Source: Dolomedes plantarius (taxonomy: Eukaryota; Arthropoda; Arachnida; Araneae; Dolomedidae). From it: a stretch of DNA of 64,000 bases. A model generated the notes under the pieces. That model did no database searches. It saw only the letters and a list, made by a program, of their open reading frames with translations, and had not been told where the DNA came from. Made by a program: the position numbers and the translations under genes. Positions 20,632 to 34,765 of the stretch are shown piece after piece. The first letter of the stretch is position 1. Every line of letters begins with the position of its first letter. The DNA lies in contig OU015490.1 in the NCBI GenBank assembly GCA_907164885.2, positions 229,097,534 to 229,161,533 of the forward strand. Direction: 5' to 3'.

Positions 20632-21260
20632 GTTGCATTATTCAACATTCGCACTATTCAACATTTCTGTTCTTATCAGCAATGGCTCACAGTCAGCTTT
20701 TTTATTGGCCTGAGGAGGGAGGCACCCTGGTGTTTGGTCTAGTGTGTGAGAAGTTTCTGATTACTGCAGTTCTACACTGGCCGATGAGTGTTTCAAGCGG
20801 AAGCAGAACTTCCTGGTGGTCTTATGTCGGACCCCATCCAGTGCAATGGAGTGGTTCTAGTTACAAACGATTTACGGCTGTCGCTTCTTTATACTCTCAC
20901 ACAATAACCGATACCGAAAAGAATGCAATTTGCAACACAAAAAAATATTGTTTACTTGTGGAGAGAAAACCGACAAAAAACAAACGACGATTAGGTACTT
21001 TTATTTGAATCAAAATTCCAGTGTATCTACGTGTAATTCTTTTTTTATTATTATTTTCTTGGATTTCAGTACAACTTTGTAATTTTATCTTCAGTTACAC
21101 TACGGGTATGTATGCATTTATGTATGTGAGTAAATATATTTTAGGGATATCAAACTTTAAGGTATGTTAATACTTTTTTGTATGTTCCGGCATCTATCGT
21201 TTTCCCGCATCCATCGTTTAGTTCAGTCGGTCTCTTCGAAAACGATAGATCGAGATTCCA

Positions 21261-21261
<1 letters not shown>
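20632..21261. other. Mariner upstream region and unrecognised sequence
   Basis: The first 300-400 bp is probably the 5' untranslated part of the mariner copy. No gene is visible. GAAAACGATAGAT near 21238 and ATCTATCGTTTTC near 21192 form an inverted pair. Confidence 0.45.

Positions 21262-21305
<44 letters not shown>
21262..21305. repeat. (TA)n microsatellite
   Basis: TA tract ending in ACATACACACATA before a mariner terminus. Confidence 0.97.
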
Positions 21306-21309
<4 letters not shown>

Positions 21310-21317
21310 CACACATA

Positions 21318-21985
21318 CAGGGTGTCCCGGTTAAAAGTATCCAAAAGTCTTGGCTTATTTTTACGGAACTACTCATTAGAATTATAAAAAATATTTAAAT
21401 ACAAAGAACATCCCACCAAGTTTTGATATCAATAGATTTCAAGGTTGGGAATTCACGTAAATGCCATCATTGGTCCATTTTTCTTCGCAGAGCGCACAGT
21501 TGCGGGATACGTTTATGTTTATATAATAGAAAACTTTTCAACTCCACAAATCCCACCGAGTTTCCTGTTCCAACAGGATGACACTCAAGCATTCACTCAC
21601 GGAGATGTTACCCCGTTTTCGGATATGACATTTAGGACTCGAATATGACATCATGACTGGAAGTTGGATTGGGAGAGGCGGACCAGTTACCTGGGCGCCA
21701 ATGTCTACGAATTTGACTCAATTAGTCTTTTTGCCCGGGTATTCTTTAAATCCGTTGTGTATAAACAAAAATTTGAAACTGTGGATAAGTGGAAGAATAG
21801 TATCTTTCAAGCAATTCGTCTAATAAGTCGGGATATGCTACGAAATACTTGGAGAGAACTGGAGTACTGTTTAGACGTTTGTCGTGTTGCAAAAGGTGCA
21901 TACATGGAAATCTATTGATATTAAAACTTGGTGAGAGGCTCTTTTATTCAAAATTTTTTTAAGAATTCTAATGGATAGTTCTGTA
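21318..21985 (+). mobile_element. Internally deleted mariner-type element
   Basis: Begins TA-CAGGGTGTCCCGGTTAAAAG, a mariner-like terminus. The coding remnant (about 21530-21918) preserves FQQDDTQAFTHGD (degenerate second-Asp region) and, in the open frame to 21918, SVVYKQKFETVD and WRELEYCLDVCRVAKGA, the C-terminal part of a WPPRSPDLTP-type transposase. The catalytic third region is mutated (the Pro-rich motif is unreadable in frame). AATTCTAATGGATAG at 21965-21979 is the inverted partner of the sequence around 21370-21390, so the inner part of the right terminal repeat is kept, but the outermost bases have been replaced by TA repeats. Confidence 0.78.
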
Positions 21986-22371
<386 letters not shown>

Positions 22372-23688
22372 TTTTAAACCGGCTGTATATCTTGCTTAAC
22401 TGGAAATTTTGGTAAACTTAAAAAAGGAAGAAGCAAAAAGCTGTCAAAGTGATAAAAGAAGAAAATTGGTGCTAATAATAATAATAAAATGCATTAATTC
22501 CTTTTTTCTAGAAACCCCAAGAAAAGTTAAATACTGCATTATTCCATAAGTTATAAACAAGTTACAAATATAAATTACATTTTACTATATAAAAAGTGGA
22601 TATGTATTAAAATTAATAATAATAACATCAATAAATTAGGTTCGAGATTTCAAATATGCACAATACATAAATACAATTTTTAAGTTCTATATAACATGTT
22701 TCATGGGAAATCTTGATGAACTTGTAACATACAGATACATAAGTCTGTCATAGTGAAAAGAATAGCATCTTAGTTCTAATAATAGTAATAAAACGCATTA
22801 TTTAATTTTTTCTAGAAACCCCGAGTAAAGTTAAACAACTGTATATTGCACAAGTTACAAACAAGTTACAAATTTATACTAGACTTTGCTGTATACCAAG
22901 TGGCTAATTAAAAAAAAATACTTATAACAACAAAACAGGGTTTGAGATCTTAAATATGCACGATCTATAAATATCATTTTAAATTGCTGTACAACTTGTT
23001 TAACTGGAAATGTTGGTAAACTTGAAAAAGGCAGAAACAAAAGTCTGTCAAAGTGATAACAATACCATCTTAGTGCTCATAATAATAATAAAGTGCACGA
23101 TTTCATTTTTTCTAGAAACCTCGAGTGTTAAATACTGCATTATTTCACAAGTTATAAACAAGTTACAAATATAAACTAGATTTTTGCTGTATAACAAGTG
23201 ACTAAGTTTAAAAAAATAATAGGAATAAAAATAACAAAACGAGTTTTGAGATTTTAAATATGCTCGATATATAGATATCATTTTTATCTGCTGTATAAGT
23301 CCCTTAATTGGAACTTTGGTAAACTTGAAAAAGGCAGAAACAAAACTCTGTCAAAGTGATAACAATAGCATCTTAGTGCCAAAGATAATAATAAAATGCA
23401 TTAATTCATTTTTTCTAGAAACCTCGAGTATAATTAAATACAGCATTATTGTACAGGTTATAAAAAAGTTATAAATATAAACGAGATTTTGCTGTATAAG
23501 AAGTGGCTAAAGTTTAACAAATAATAGTAATAGCAACAACAAAACAAGGTTTGAGATTATAAATATGCACGATATATAAATATCATTTTTAACTGCTGTA
23601 TAACTTCCTTAATTAGAAATTTTGGTTAACTTGACAAAGAAACTAAAATCTGTCAAAGTGATTTAAGAAGCTTTAGTGCTAATGATAA
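22372..23688 (+). repeat. 303-bp satellite array, right arm
   Basis: Continues the array of 12100-13424. The AGAAACAAAA(N)TCTGTC block recurs at about 22418, 22720, 23026, 23328 and 23632 (periods 302, 306, 302, 304). The arm is interrupted at 23688 by a Helitron and resumes for a short stretch at 24581-24640. Confidence 0.92.
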
Positions 23689-24580
<892 letters not shown>

Positions 24581-24689
24581 TAATGATATATGTTCATTCA
24601 TTTTTTTTCTTGAAACCTCAAATCAAGTTAAAAGCTGTGTTACTGCCCTAACTTCTTGAGAAAAAGCATTGGTTCTATGTATTGATCAA

Positions 24690-24940
24690 CCTGAGTAGTG
24701 ACACACTTTACCGAGCAGATAACATTAATTCGGGTAAGGAAATGTAGGTAAATCACAGTTTATCACTTCTAAATGGATAAAGAAAATGAGAAAACGATTA
24801 TTCTTCTTCGCCTCGAAGAAACAGTGGCTTAAATTTTACGGCGTAATTTGTCTTACTTACCGTCCGAAGACATTAAGTTAAATCAATGCGACTGATATTT
24901 TTAAAGAATTGTGCTCTCATTACCTTTTACCGTAATTCGG
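24690..24940 (+). repeat. Dispersed repeat C, copy 2
   Basis: Same ordered motifs as 7725-7960 and 33540-33800: CGAGCAGATAACATTAATTC, AATGAGAAAACGATTAT, ATTTGTCTTACTTA and TTTAAAGAATT. Confidence 0.65.
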
Positions 24941-25006
24941 TTTCAGGAGAAACTTCTTTTTTTTTGGCAATTACATTTTTTTTACTCTTAAAAATAAAAT
25001 TAAGAT

Positions 25007-26320
25007 TGCCTCTTAGCACGCCGATATTTTCAAGGTGGGGTGGGGAGTAACATTATATCTGCGTGTTTGAAATTTCAGATGAAAAATGTGCTAGAAATGT
25101 TTTTGGATAAGGTAATGCGTTTCGAATCCTTTTAATTAATGATCTATGAACGCGAATTATTTGAGGAAAAATTATAGAAAAGGTTACCAAGTACCATTAT
25201 TAGATATGAAGTACTCTTATAAAATGAAATTTCTCTTATATAAAAGATAGAGATTATAAAATAAAATCAACCTCATAAAACAAAATTACACTTATAAAAA
25301 AAGTTAAGCTTATAAAACAAAATTACTCTTATAAAAAATATTAAGCTTATAAAATATGATTAATATAACAAAAGAATTTACTCGTATAAAATAAAATTAA
25401 GCTTATAAAATAAAACTAAGAGAACTATTATTAGATATGAATAACTCATGTAAAATAAAATTAAGCTTTAAAAAGAAAATAAAGACAATCATTATTAGAA
25501 ATGAATTATTCTTTAAAATAAAATTAAGATTGCCTCTGAGCACGCTAATATTTTCAAGGTGGGGAGAGGATTAAGACTATTTCTGCATGTTTTAAAATTA
25601 TTAAGGAAAAATATATTTAAAATGTTTTTGGATACGGTAATGCGTTTCGAAACAATTTAGTTAATGGTATCCGAACGTGACTTATTTGATAAAAAATTAT
25701 AGAAATGAGAGCCATTATTAGATATGAATTACTTTTATTAAATAAAATTAAGCTTATAAAATAAAATTAAGAGAGCCATTTTTAGATATCAATTATAGAA
25801 AAGAGAACTATTTTTAGATATGAATTACTCTTATAATATAAAATTCTACTTAGTAAGTAAAATTAAGCTTATAAAACATAATTAAGAGAATCACTTTTAG
25901 ATATGAATTACTCTTACATAAAATTAATATCAATTACTCATATAAAATAAAATTTTTCTTATAAAACAAAATTAAGCTTAAAAAAGATAATAAAAAAACC
26001 ATTATTGGATATGAATTACTTTTATAAAATAAAATGAGTACGTATTACTCTTATAAAATGAAATTAAGCTTATAAAATAAAATTAAGAGAACCATTATTA
26101 GATATGAATTATTCTTATAATAAGAAAATAAGATTTCCTATGTGCGCGTCGATATTTTCAAGGTTGAAGACGGAAGTAAGATTATATCTGCGTGTTTGAA
26201 ATTAAAGAGAAAAAATATGTCATTAATGTTTTTTATAGGGTAATGCGCCTCAATCTTTTTAATTAATGATCCCTGAATAAGAATTATTTGAGAAAAATTA
26301 TAGAAAAGAGAACCATTAGC
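25007..26320 (+). repeat. Composite AT-rich tandem repeat
   Basis: Three related blocks of about 200 bp, each with a GATATTTTCAAGGT(G/T)G core and GGTAATGCG(T/C)(T/C)TC, begin at about 25007, 25527 and 26126. The space between is filled by degenerate units of ATTAAGCTTATAAAATAAA and ACCATTATTAGATATGAATT. This looks like a higher-order array made of a unique block and a short AT-rich minisatellite. Confidence 0.8.
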
Positions 26321-27356
26321 AGATTTTTAGCAAACAATTTATAATGGATATTTTAATAGGTTATAACCCGCTTTTTATAATGGTAAGGGTATTTATACTA
26401 CGTAGAGAGGTGGGGCGAAAGAGACATAAGCAGAAAGAGAAAAACTTTGAACTACAATCCAAGGTGAACGATATACAGAAAAACTTAATGATATAAGATA
26501 AGCAAAAAATTTAAGCCATTAAAAGAAATCATTGCCAAAGGAAAGAAAAACCATGGACTTCAGTTCCAAATCAGATGATACAGTTTAAAGTTCATCACCA
26601 CTATCCAAGTATTTGAAATCACAAGTGAAAATTTAATGGATCAAGCAGAAAAACGTAAATATACACAGCACTAGAAGAATTTTATAAATCCAGAGTTCAA
26701 GAATCATAAAAGAGATTTTAAAAAGTCCAATGAAAGGAAATAGCTAAAATTATGGCAGCAACAAAAATAATTTTTTCTTCATTGTCTCAGTAAGAGATAA
26801 CGTTGTGATTATTAGATATTGTTAGTAGAAACTTCAGACATATAACAACCTTATAAGTTAAAATTAGTGTATTGCAGTTTAATTTAACATTTTGAGCTAA
26901 AATCGGTGATAATGCAGTAGATGTTAGGCTTAACATTAGATATTGATTACATATAATATGAAAAGTAAAATAAAAGGAAAGTTTTATATAATTATAGGTT
27001 ATCTTTGTGATATTAAATCTGAAATTTAATCTGCATGGCACATTACTTTCAAAGCAATAGAAAATAACTTAAGCTGCTAGTCATAATGTGGATAAAAATT
27101 TGCCTGTAAATTATTTCTCCATAGCATTTCTCGAAAAATTTTTCTGCAATAAAGGTTTTTTCTTCAATCAATAGTCCATCTATTTGTGTGAACTTATCAA
27201 TATATTTATAACAGTAGGTGCTGTTCCTTGACACGTAACTACCAATGTGTGTAGTTATCGTTTATAACAAGTTTCAGAAGTGTATTTAAACATTATGTAT
27301 CATATGTAGATACAGAAACACATACGCATATATGCACACGTGCATAAGTTATAATA
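26321..27356. other. Nothing recognised
   Basis: AT-rich; minus-strand open frames of 84 and 61 codons (26787-27041, 27049-27234) have no recognisable motif and are judged chance. Confidence 0.5.
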
Positions 27357-27358
27357 TA

Positions 27359-28148
27359 CAGTGATTTCCGCTTATAAGAATCACGTTTGTTATTACTGTT
27401 TTTGATTCTTATAAGCGGTTGATTCTTATAACCGAAATTTAGGTTTTTGGACTGGAACACACACACCTATATATACATATATTAGATAATTTACCATAAA
27501 ATACTCTTTAATTTACATTAACTATCTTTTATTAAAATTTTTTTCTAGTTTTAAAAATAAAACTTAATTTTTAGACCTATAAGTAGATACACATGATTAT
27601 AGTAAGAGAAGAAAAAAATACAATATTTGTTGCAAGTTACAACATACCTGCTTAACAGTTTTAACATTTCCACTACAGGAAGGGAGCAAGAAAAAGTTTT
27701 CTACTGTAGTTTGACGTAATGAAGTTTTCAGAAGGCTGTTTATACCTCTTTCAATACTTATAGTCTCAGACGAAGATTTACTCGGACGGGTAAAGTTGCC
27801 CGAGGGTCAAGCTAATAGGACAGTGTTGTGGTAAAGCGTTTAAGGGGAAACGATTATGTTATGTCTAATAAAGAAAGGGGTGAATTTTACGACTATATTC
27901 CATCCCATCTTATCAATCTTTCTTTAAAAAAAAGAACAAACTTCGTGCCTTTTGAGGGTTTAAGTAGGTTTTTTTGGAAAAATGGAAGTAAAGCGAAGAG
28001 TGTAAACTGATTCTTATAACCGGCGGATTGATTCTTTAAAGCGAAAATTTTAACATGGAAATAATTCATTTGTTTTTGTTTTCGCGATATTGATTCTTAT
28101 AAACGGTTGATTCTTATAACCAGTGATCACTATAAGCGGTGGTTACTG
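27359..28148. mobile_element. Pogo/mariner-type MITE, copy 1 (790 bp)
   Basis: Flanked by TA on both sides (27357-27358 and 28149-28150). Left end CAGTGATTTCCGCTTATAAG; right end CGCTTATAGTGATCACTGG is part of the inverted terminus finishing in GGTTACTG. The motif GATTCTTATAAGCGGTTGAT is repeated subterminally at both ends in opposite orientation. No transposase coding remains. Copy 2 at 59910-60876 is longer: near 27780 copy 1 lacks about 190 bp present there. Confidence 0.88.
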
Positions 28149-28150
28149 TA

Positions 28151-28831
28151 TATATATATATATATATGTAACCTTTGATAGAAGAGTGTTATATCTCAAA
28201 ATAGCCCTATTTTCAGGAAGAGCTAAAGAGGATATAGTTCAAAATTTCTTTTCTTGTTTTATGAATCCCTATGATAATTTTGGGAAAACTTATTGTTCGA
28301 TTTACTTCAGAAGGCAAAGCTACATACTATTAAAGTTGTTTTCAGTTTTGAAAGCATTACTTCGAATTTTACTTGCAAGATATAAATCTCTGCTGGTAAC
28401 CTCTTTTGTTAACATGGACTGAAAAGCTTGAGGGAATACTTTTATATCTCTATGCTATGCGCAATCTATCTAAACTTTTCACAATACAAAGAAAAACATT
28501 GATGAAATGAACCGCAGGTTAGAAAAAAAATAAAAATTTATTTTCCAAATAAAATTTAATGGATATTTTGATTACAGGAACATTTTTATACAACAACATT
28601 AGGAACTGACAAAAAATCTTATTTTCATTCTTCGCGAATAAGCAAGTTCCCCCTCCAAGTTATGGAAGAGGGTAATAAGAGCCATCTAGGAGATTGTGTT
28701 CATCCTAGGCTTATAACTTTATTCGAGAATGAAAAGTACTTCTTATAGAGCATTGTAGTGCAGTTATATCAAAATCGAAAATTTTGGAGATGCAGCAATC
28801 TTCTAGCAGAGGTGCGATATATATATATATA
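28151..28831. other. Nothing recognised
   Basis: A 99-codon open frame at 28123-28422 overlaps the end of the MITE and has no recognisable motif. Confidence 0.5.
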
Positions 28832-30237
28832 CACTGCTGGGCACTGTAAATGCAACACCCTGAAGGAAACATGCAAATAACATGAAATTTACAACATGCA
28901 TTAGCGGAGGTGAGATATGCAAATGATTAGAATTTCAGTGCAGACACACATCACGCGCGCCTGTGAGGCCACTTCAGAGCGCAATTTAAGGCTTGGAGAT
29001 TTCGACGATTTAAAGTTCGGCAATTGTGTTTTTCTTGTGCTTTTTTCAAATAAACGATCAATTATGCCTCGTCGAAAACAGCGATCATCTTTTGATCAAG
29101 TATCCGAGTTAGACAGAGGAAGGATAGTGGCCTACCGAGATTGTGGATTATCTTTCAGGGAAATCGGTAGTCGTGTTGGACGAAACCAAACAACTGGAAT
29201 GCGGATATGTGATCGTTGGATGCAGGAGGGTACGACGGACCGGCGTGTTCGATCGCATCCACCTCAGCGCACCACTTCACGTGATGACAGGCAAATTGTG
29301 CGCATGGCAGTGACGGATCGCTCAGTCACATCACGAACCATAGCACAGCACATGCAGTCTGTAACGCATCATCCAGTGTCTGCGTGTACCATTTGACTCC
29401 GTTTACAGCAGAGTGGTCTGTCCGCAAGACGTCCATTGCTTTGTCTACCCTTGACGCAGAACCACAGACGTCTCCGCCGCCTATGGTGCGATGACAAAAG
29501 GATGTGGACGGCAGAATGGAATGAAATTGTCTTTACTGACGAGTCACGCTTCTGTCTGCAACACCACGATGGTCGCATTCGAGTCTGGAGACACCGTGAA
29601 AAGAGGATGCTGAACAGGTGCTTTATGCTCCGCCACACTGGTCCTGCACCGGGTATTATGGTATGGGGCGGTATTGGATATCACTCTCGCACACCTCTAG
29701 AACACATTGCCGGTACTTTAAACAGCCAGCGCTACATCTCCAAGGTGTTGGAGCCAGTTGTCCTTCCTTACCTTCAGGGCTTGCCCACAGTCATATTTCA
29801 ACAGCATAATGCGCGACCACACGTTGCACGCATTGTCCAACGGTTCTTCGTCAATCGCCAGATTGAATTGCTTCCCTGGCCGCCTCGCTCTCCGGATCTT
29901 TCGCCGATAGAAAACATGTGGTCCATGGTTGCTCTACGATTGACCCAGATTCCATCCCCAGCTGCCACAGCAGATCAACTTGGGCAACGTGTGGAAGCTG
30001 CTTGGTCTGCTGTACCCCAAGAACTCATCCAAAGTCTCTTTGAATCAATGCCGATTGGTGTGGCATCGGTGATCTCCAACAATGGCGGCTACTCTGGCTA
30101 CTGATTTTGGCAGGAACCACACTTCACAGAAGTCTATAAATTTAATCATTTGATACTTGGTCAACATGTTATCTACAAAATAAATTTTGTTGTGATATCT
30201 CTTGTCTTTCTTGGTGTTGCAATTTGGGTGGCCAGCA

Positions 30238-30240
<3 letters not shown>
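28832..30240 (+). mobile_element. Tc1-type transposon 1
   Basis: TIRs begin CACTGCTGG (28832) and end CCAGCAGTG (30240), with imperfect matching further in (TGCAACACC against GGTGTTGCA). TA precedes the left end; the right side reads TG before a TA microsatellite. It carries one transposase gene in the plus orientation with two inactivating changes. Two ATGCAAAT octamers lie in the left terminal region at 28871-28878 and 28917-28924. Confidence 0.93.
29064..30104 (+). pseudogene. Tc1 transposase with a stop and a lost catalytic Asp
   Basis: One frame of 347 codons starts MPRRKQRSS at 29064 and ends at 30104, broken only by TGA at 29394-29396, in the position of an Arg (CGA to TGA would explain it). 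N-terminal paired-type helix-turn-helix (LSFREIGSRVGRNQTTG; GRI-type linker replaced by RVRSHPPQR). Catalytic regions: VFTDESRF (D1 present), FQQHNARPH (D2 replaced by His) and WPPRSPDLSPIENMW (E3 present), a DD34E layout. The earlier in-frame ATG at 28917 is inside the TIR region and is unlikely to be the start. Stop plus loss of D2 make it inactive even if the stop were read through. Confidence 0.92.

Positions 30241-30302
<62 letters not shown>
30241..30302. repeat. (TA)n microsatellite
   Basis: TA tract joining the right end of Tc1 element 1 to the left end of a pogo-like remnant. Confidence 0.97.
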
Positions 30303-30305
<3 letters not shown>

Positions 30306-31257
30306 GGTAAGTATGCCTAATATAGGACCAGTTTATAGGACGTATCAAATACTGCCGCCTGGCGACTGGAGCGTAAAACAGTGGTCTATTGCATCATTCG
30401 TAATCGGTGAGTCAGTTGAGTGTTTGCAAGCCCACACAAAGGTGCAGTATTATTTTTCCTGAATGTGTTCTCGTCGACTTTTATGCATCATCATTTTCAT
30501 TGGTTTTTTTCACCTTCATGGTAAGACTCTTATTAAAACTGTTAGTATAGAATAGGTAGCTATAAATGTGGAGTGTAAACACGCCTGTTTGTTTTTAAGC
30601 TAACGTCAATCCTAAATTAAAAAATTCGTTGGCGTGTTCAACAACATGATCGTGCCCAATATGAAACCCCAAAGCATGCCTAATAGGAGATAGGGACTCA
30701 TATTAGGCATTTTAGTTTTCACTCTCACAGCCTTGTTTATTCTGAAGCTGCAGATGCAATGACGCCCAGGCGAAATCCACATGCAGTATTGACAATGTGG
30801 AAGGTATTGATAAAACAACAAGTTCAAACCAGTTCTTAGTGCCTCCTGAAGAAATAAATCCTTTGCCTGCGTTACCTGAGAAAAACACCTGGAAACCAAG
30901 TAGGACCCGTAAAGCCGATATTATTACATCATCGCGCTATAAAAATTAATTGATTGATAGTATTAATAAAAGACTTGCAGCATATTAAAAAAAAACTTTG
31001 TTTCCTACAAGAAAAAAAGGAATAGACATAAAAGATTAGAAATCAAAGGATAAACAAGGAAAAGGAGATTAAGATTTAAAAAAAGTATAAGGAAACAATA
31101 AAGGGAAAAGGAAAAGGAAAAGGGGCTCTCCAGGAAAGGAAAATAAAGGATGGATAAAAATGCAACACTAGTTAAAAAACAGAGAATGAATAAGCCAAAT
31201 TATAGCTATGATGATCTCAGCTCATTTGAAGACGATGAAAAACTTTTTATCCATAAC
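30303..31257 (+). mobile_element. Pogo-like transposon remnant, right side lost at the gap
   Basis: Starts TA-CAGGGTAAGTATGCCTAATA. The motif ATGCCTAATA or its complement recurs near 30312, 30676 and 30703, like a subterminal binding site. A C-terminal transposase fragment follows at 30752-30949. No matching right TIR is seen before the assembly gap at 31258. Confidence 0.6.
30752..30949 (+). pseudogene. Pogo/Tigger-like transposase C-terminal fragment
   Basis: 66 codons to the stop at 30947-30949. The end reads PPEEINPLPALPEK...SRTRKADIITSSRY, the Pro-rich, basic tail pattern (P-E-I-P-L-P then R/K...A-I-L-T-S) common at the C-terminus of pogo/Tigger-family transposases. The catalytic and DNA-binding domains are absent. 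Too short for a secure family call. Confidence 0.5.
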
Positions 31258-31357
31258 NNNNNNNNNNNNNNNNNNNNNNNNNNNNNNNNNNNNNNNNNNN
31301 NNNNNNNNNNNNNNNNNNNNNNNNNNNNNNNNNNNNNNNNNNNNNNNNNNNNNNNNN
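31258..31357. other. Assembly gap (100 N)
   Basis: Exactly 100 N, a conventional unknown-length scaffold gap, directly followed by a TA tract that probably caused it. Confidence 0.99.
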
Positions 31358-33205
<1,848 letters not shown>

Positions 33206-33305
33206 TATATATATGTATATATATATATGTGTATGTATATATATATATGTGTATGTATATATATATATATGTGTATGTATATATATGTGTATGTATATAT
33301 ATGTG

Positions 33306-33380
<75 letters not shown>

Positions 33381-33403
33381 GTGTGTGTGTGTGTGTGTGT
33401 GTT
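33206..33403. repeat. (TA/GTATG)n - (TA)n - (GT)n microsatellite
   Basis: ATATATGTGTATGT repeats, then pure TA, then about 13 GT units. All overlapping open frames are low-complexity. Confidence 0.97.
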
Positions 33404-33539
33404 TGTGTCTGTATACGTACATCTATTATTCCAAATGAATGCATCTAAACTTCTTGTATGCTTGTTACAGCATTAAAACATTCTTTATTTTCAATTATAT
33501 TTATCACTGGATTAGTATAACGACAAAAGAAAGCTTACT

Positions 33540-33800
33540 GAGCCTAAAGTAACTCGCCTTTTTCCCTGCTTGAAAACACTGATCCGGGAACAAAAATCTA
33601 TTTAAATCACGTTATATCACAAGTAACTTGCCAATCGAAATGAGAAAGCGATTATGCTCCTTAGACACTGATAAAAGTGTGTGTATATGTATGCAGAGAA
33701 GGAGGTGGGAGTGTATGCTTGAATTTTACGACCGTAATTTGTCTTACTTAGCATCCAAAGTCGTTATATCATTATATCTTGCGCTATTTAAAGAACTTAT
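33540..33800 (+). repeat. Dispersed repeat C, copy 3
   Basis: Matches 7725-7960 and 24690-24940 through CTGATCCGGGAACAAAAATC, AATGAGAAAGCGATTAT, AATTTGTCTTACTTAGC and TATTTAAAGAA. Confidence 0.65.
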
Positions 33801-33975
33801 CTCTCATTATCTATTACTACACTTTGCTGTTTCAGCCGAGGCGTTTCTGAGCGATTCATTATATCGTTTCCTTTTGCTCTTTCGGGAAGAAAAATTATTT
33901 CTACGGTTTCTCTTGAGAACGGGGATATTTTTAGAGTGGAAAACAATCCAAAATAAACAATGCATGTTTATTTAA

Positions 33976-34289
33976 ATGATCGTTGATATAAAAGGAGATT
34001 TTATGAGTATTATAGGGGATATAAGTTAATGTGGTAGCGTTAGATGAGAAAAACTTTTAGGTGTTTACGTTGTTGTTGCAAAATACAACTTTCATGAGCC
34101 TCATAAGAGAAGAAAAGATTTCTAGATTACAGTTTTCCTTGAATTCAAGAGTGTATTATTTTGTAATTATGTGTTCATAAAATCTAATAATGTCTCTTTT
34201 TATCAGGTTGAAATTTAATTTTTCTCTTATAGGATTCAACTTCAAATTTTCTCTTTTTAAAGATTTTTAGTGAGACATTTAACTATAAA
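33976..34289. other. Nothing recognised
   Basis: AT-rich, no gene or repeat identified. Confidence 0.5.
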
Positions 34290-34765
34290 TACAGACTGGC
34301 CCAAAAGTCTAAAATATTCTAGAATATAGCTTTTCTATAGTTATTTCCCAAACAATATTTTGATTCAGATTATTCCTATGCAATCCTTGAAAAATAATTA
34401 TAAGGAAATTGACTACCCAGCAAGGAGTAAAAATAATCGAATTTTATATAGAAAATAAACTATCAATTGTGCTATTCCAGTGAGCTTACGTTCGCTATTT
34501 TGGGGTCGGAAAACCACCATCTAGGCAAACGACACTTAACTTATTCCGGAGCTTTAAGAACAGGGGGCGGCGAAAGACAGAGGATTCCGTAATAAGCGAT
34601 TAACCATACAGGAATTTAAGATCAACATCTGTGTAGAAATTGATGGAATATGCCAAGAAACATTATGACAGGTGATGGAGCACTCCTTAGAAACAGTTCG
34701 ACACTGTCAAGAACATAATGGTGGATATTTGAAGGACGTAACGTACAAAACCAGTTAAAAATGAT
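34290..34765 (+). mobile_element. Mariner-like deletion derivative
   Basis: The left part has ACTGGCCCAAAAGTC, mariner-terminus-like. A frame-broken translation gives RVKIIEFYIENKLS and a basic linker (N-terminal helix-turn-helix region), then after ATTGATGGAATATGCC jumps to RHCQEHNGGYLKDVTYK, a C-terminal signature of some mariner transposases. The catalytic middle is missing. No clear right terminus was found. Confidence 0.5.

Noticed and set aside
20682..21008. 108-codon plus-strand open frame
   Set aside because: Lies in the 5' flank of the minus-strand mariner transposase, with no recognisable motif.
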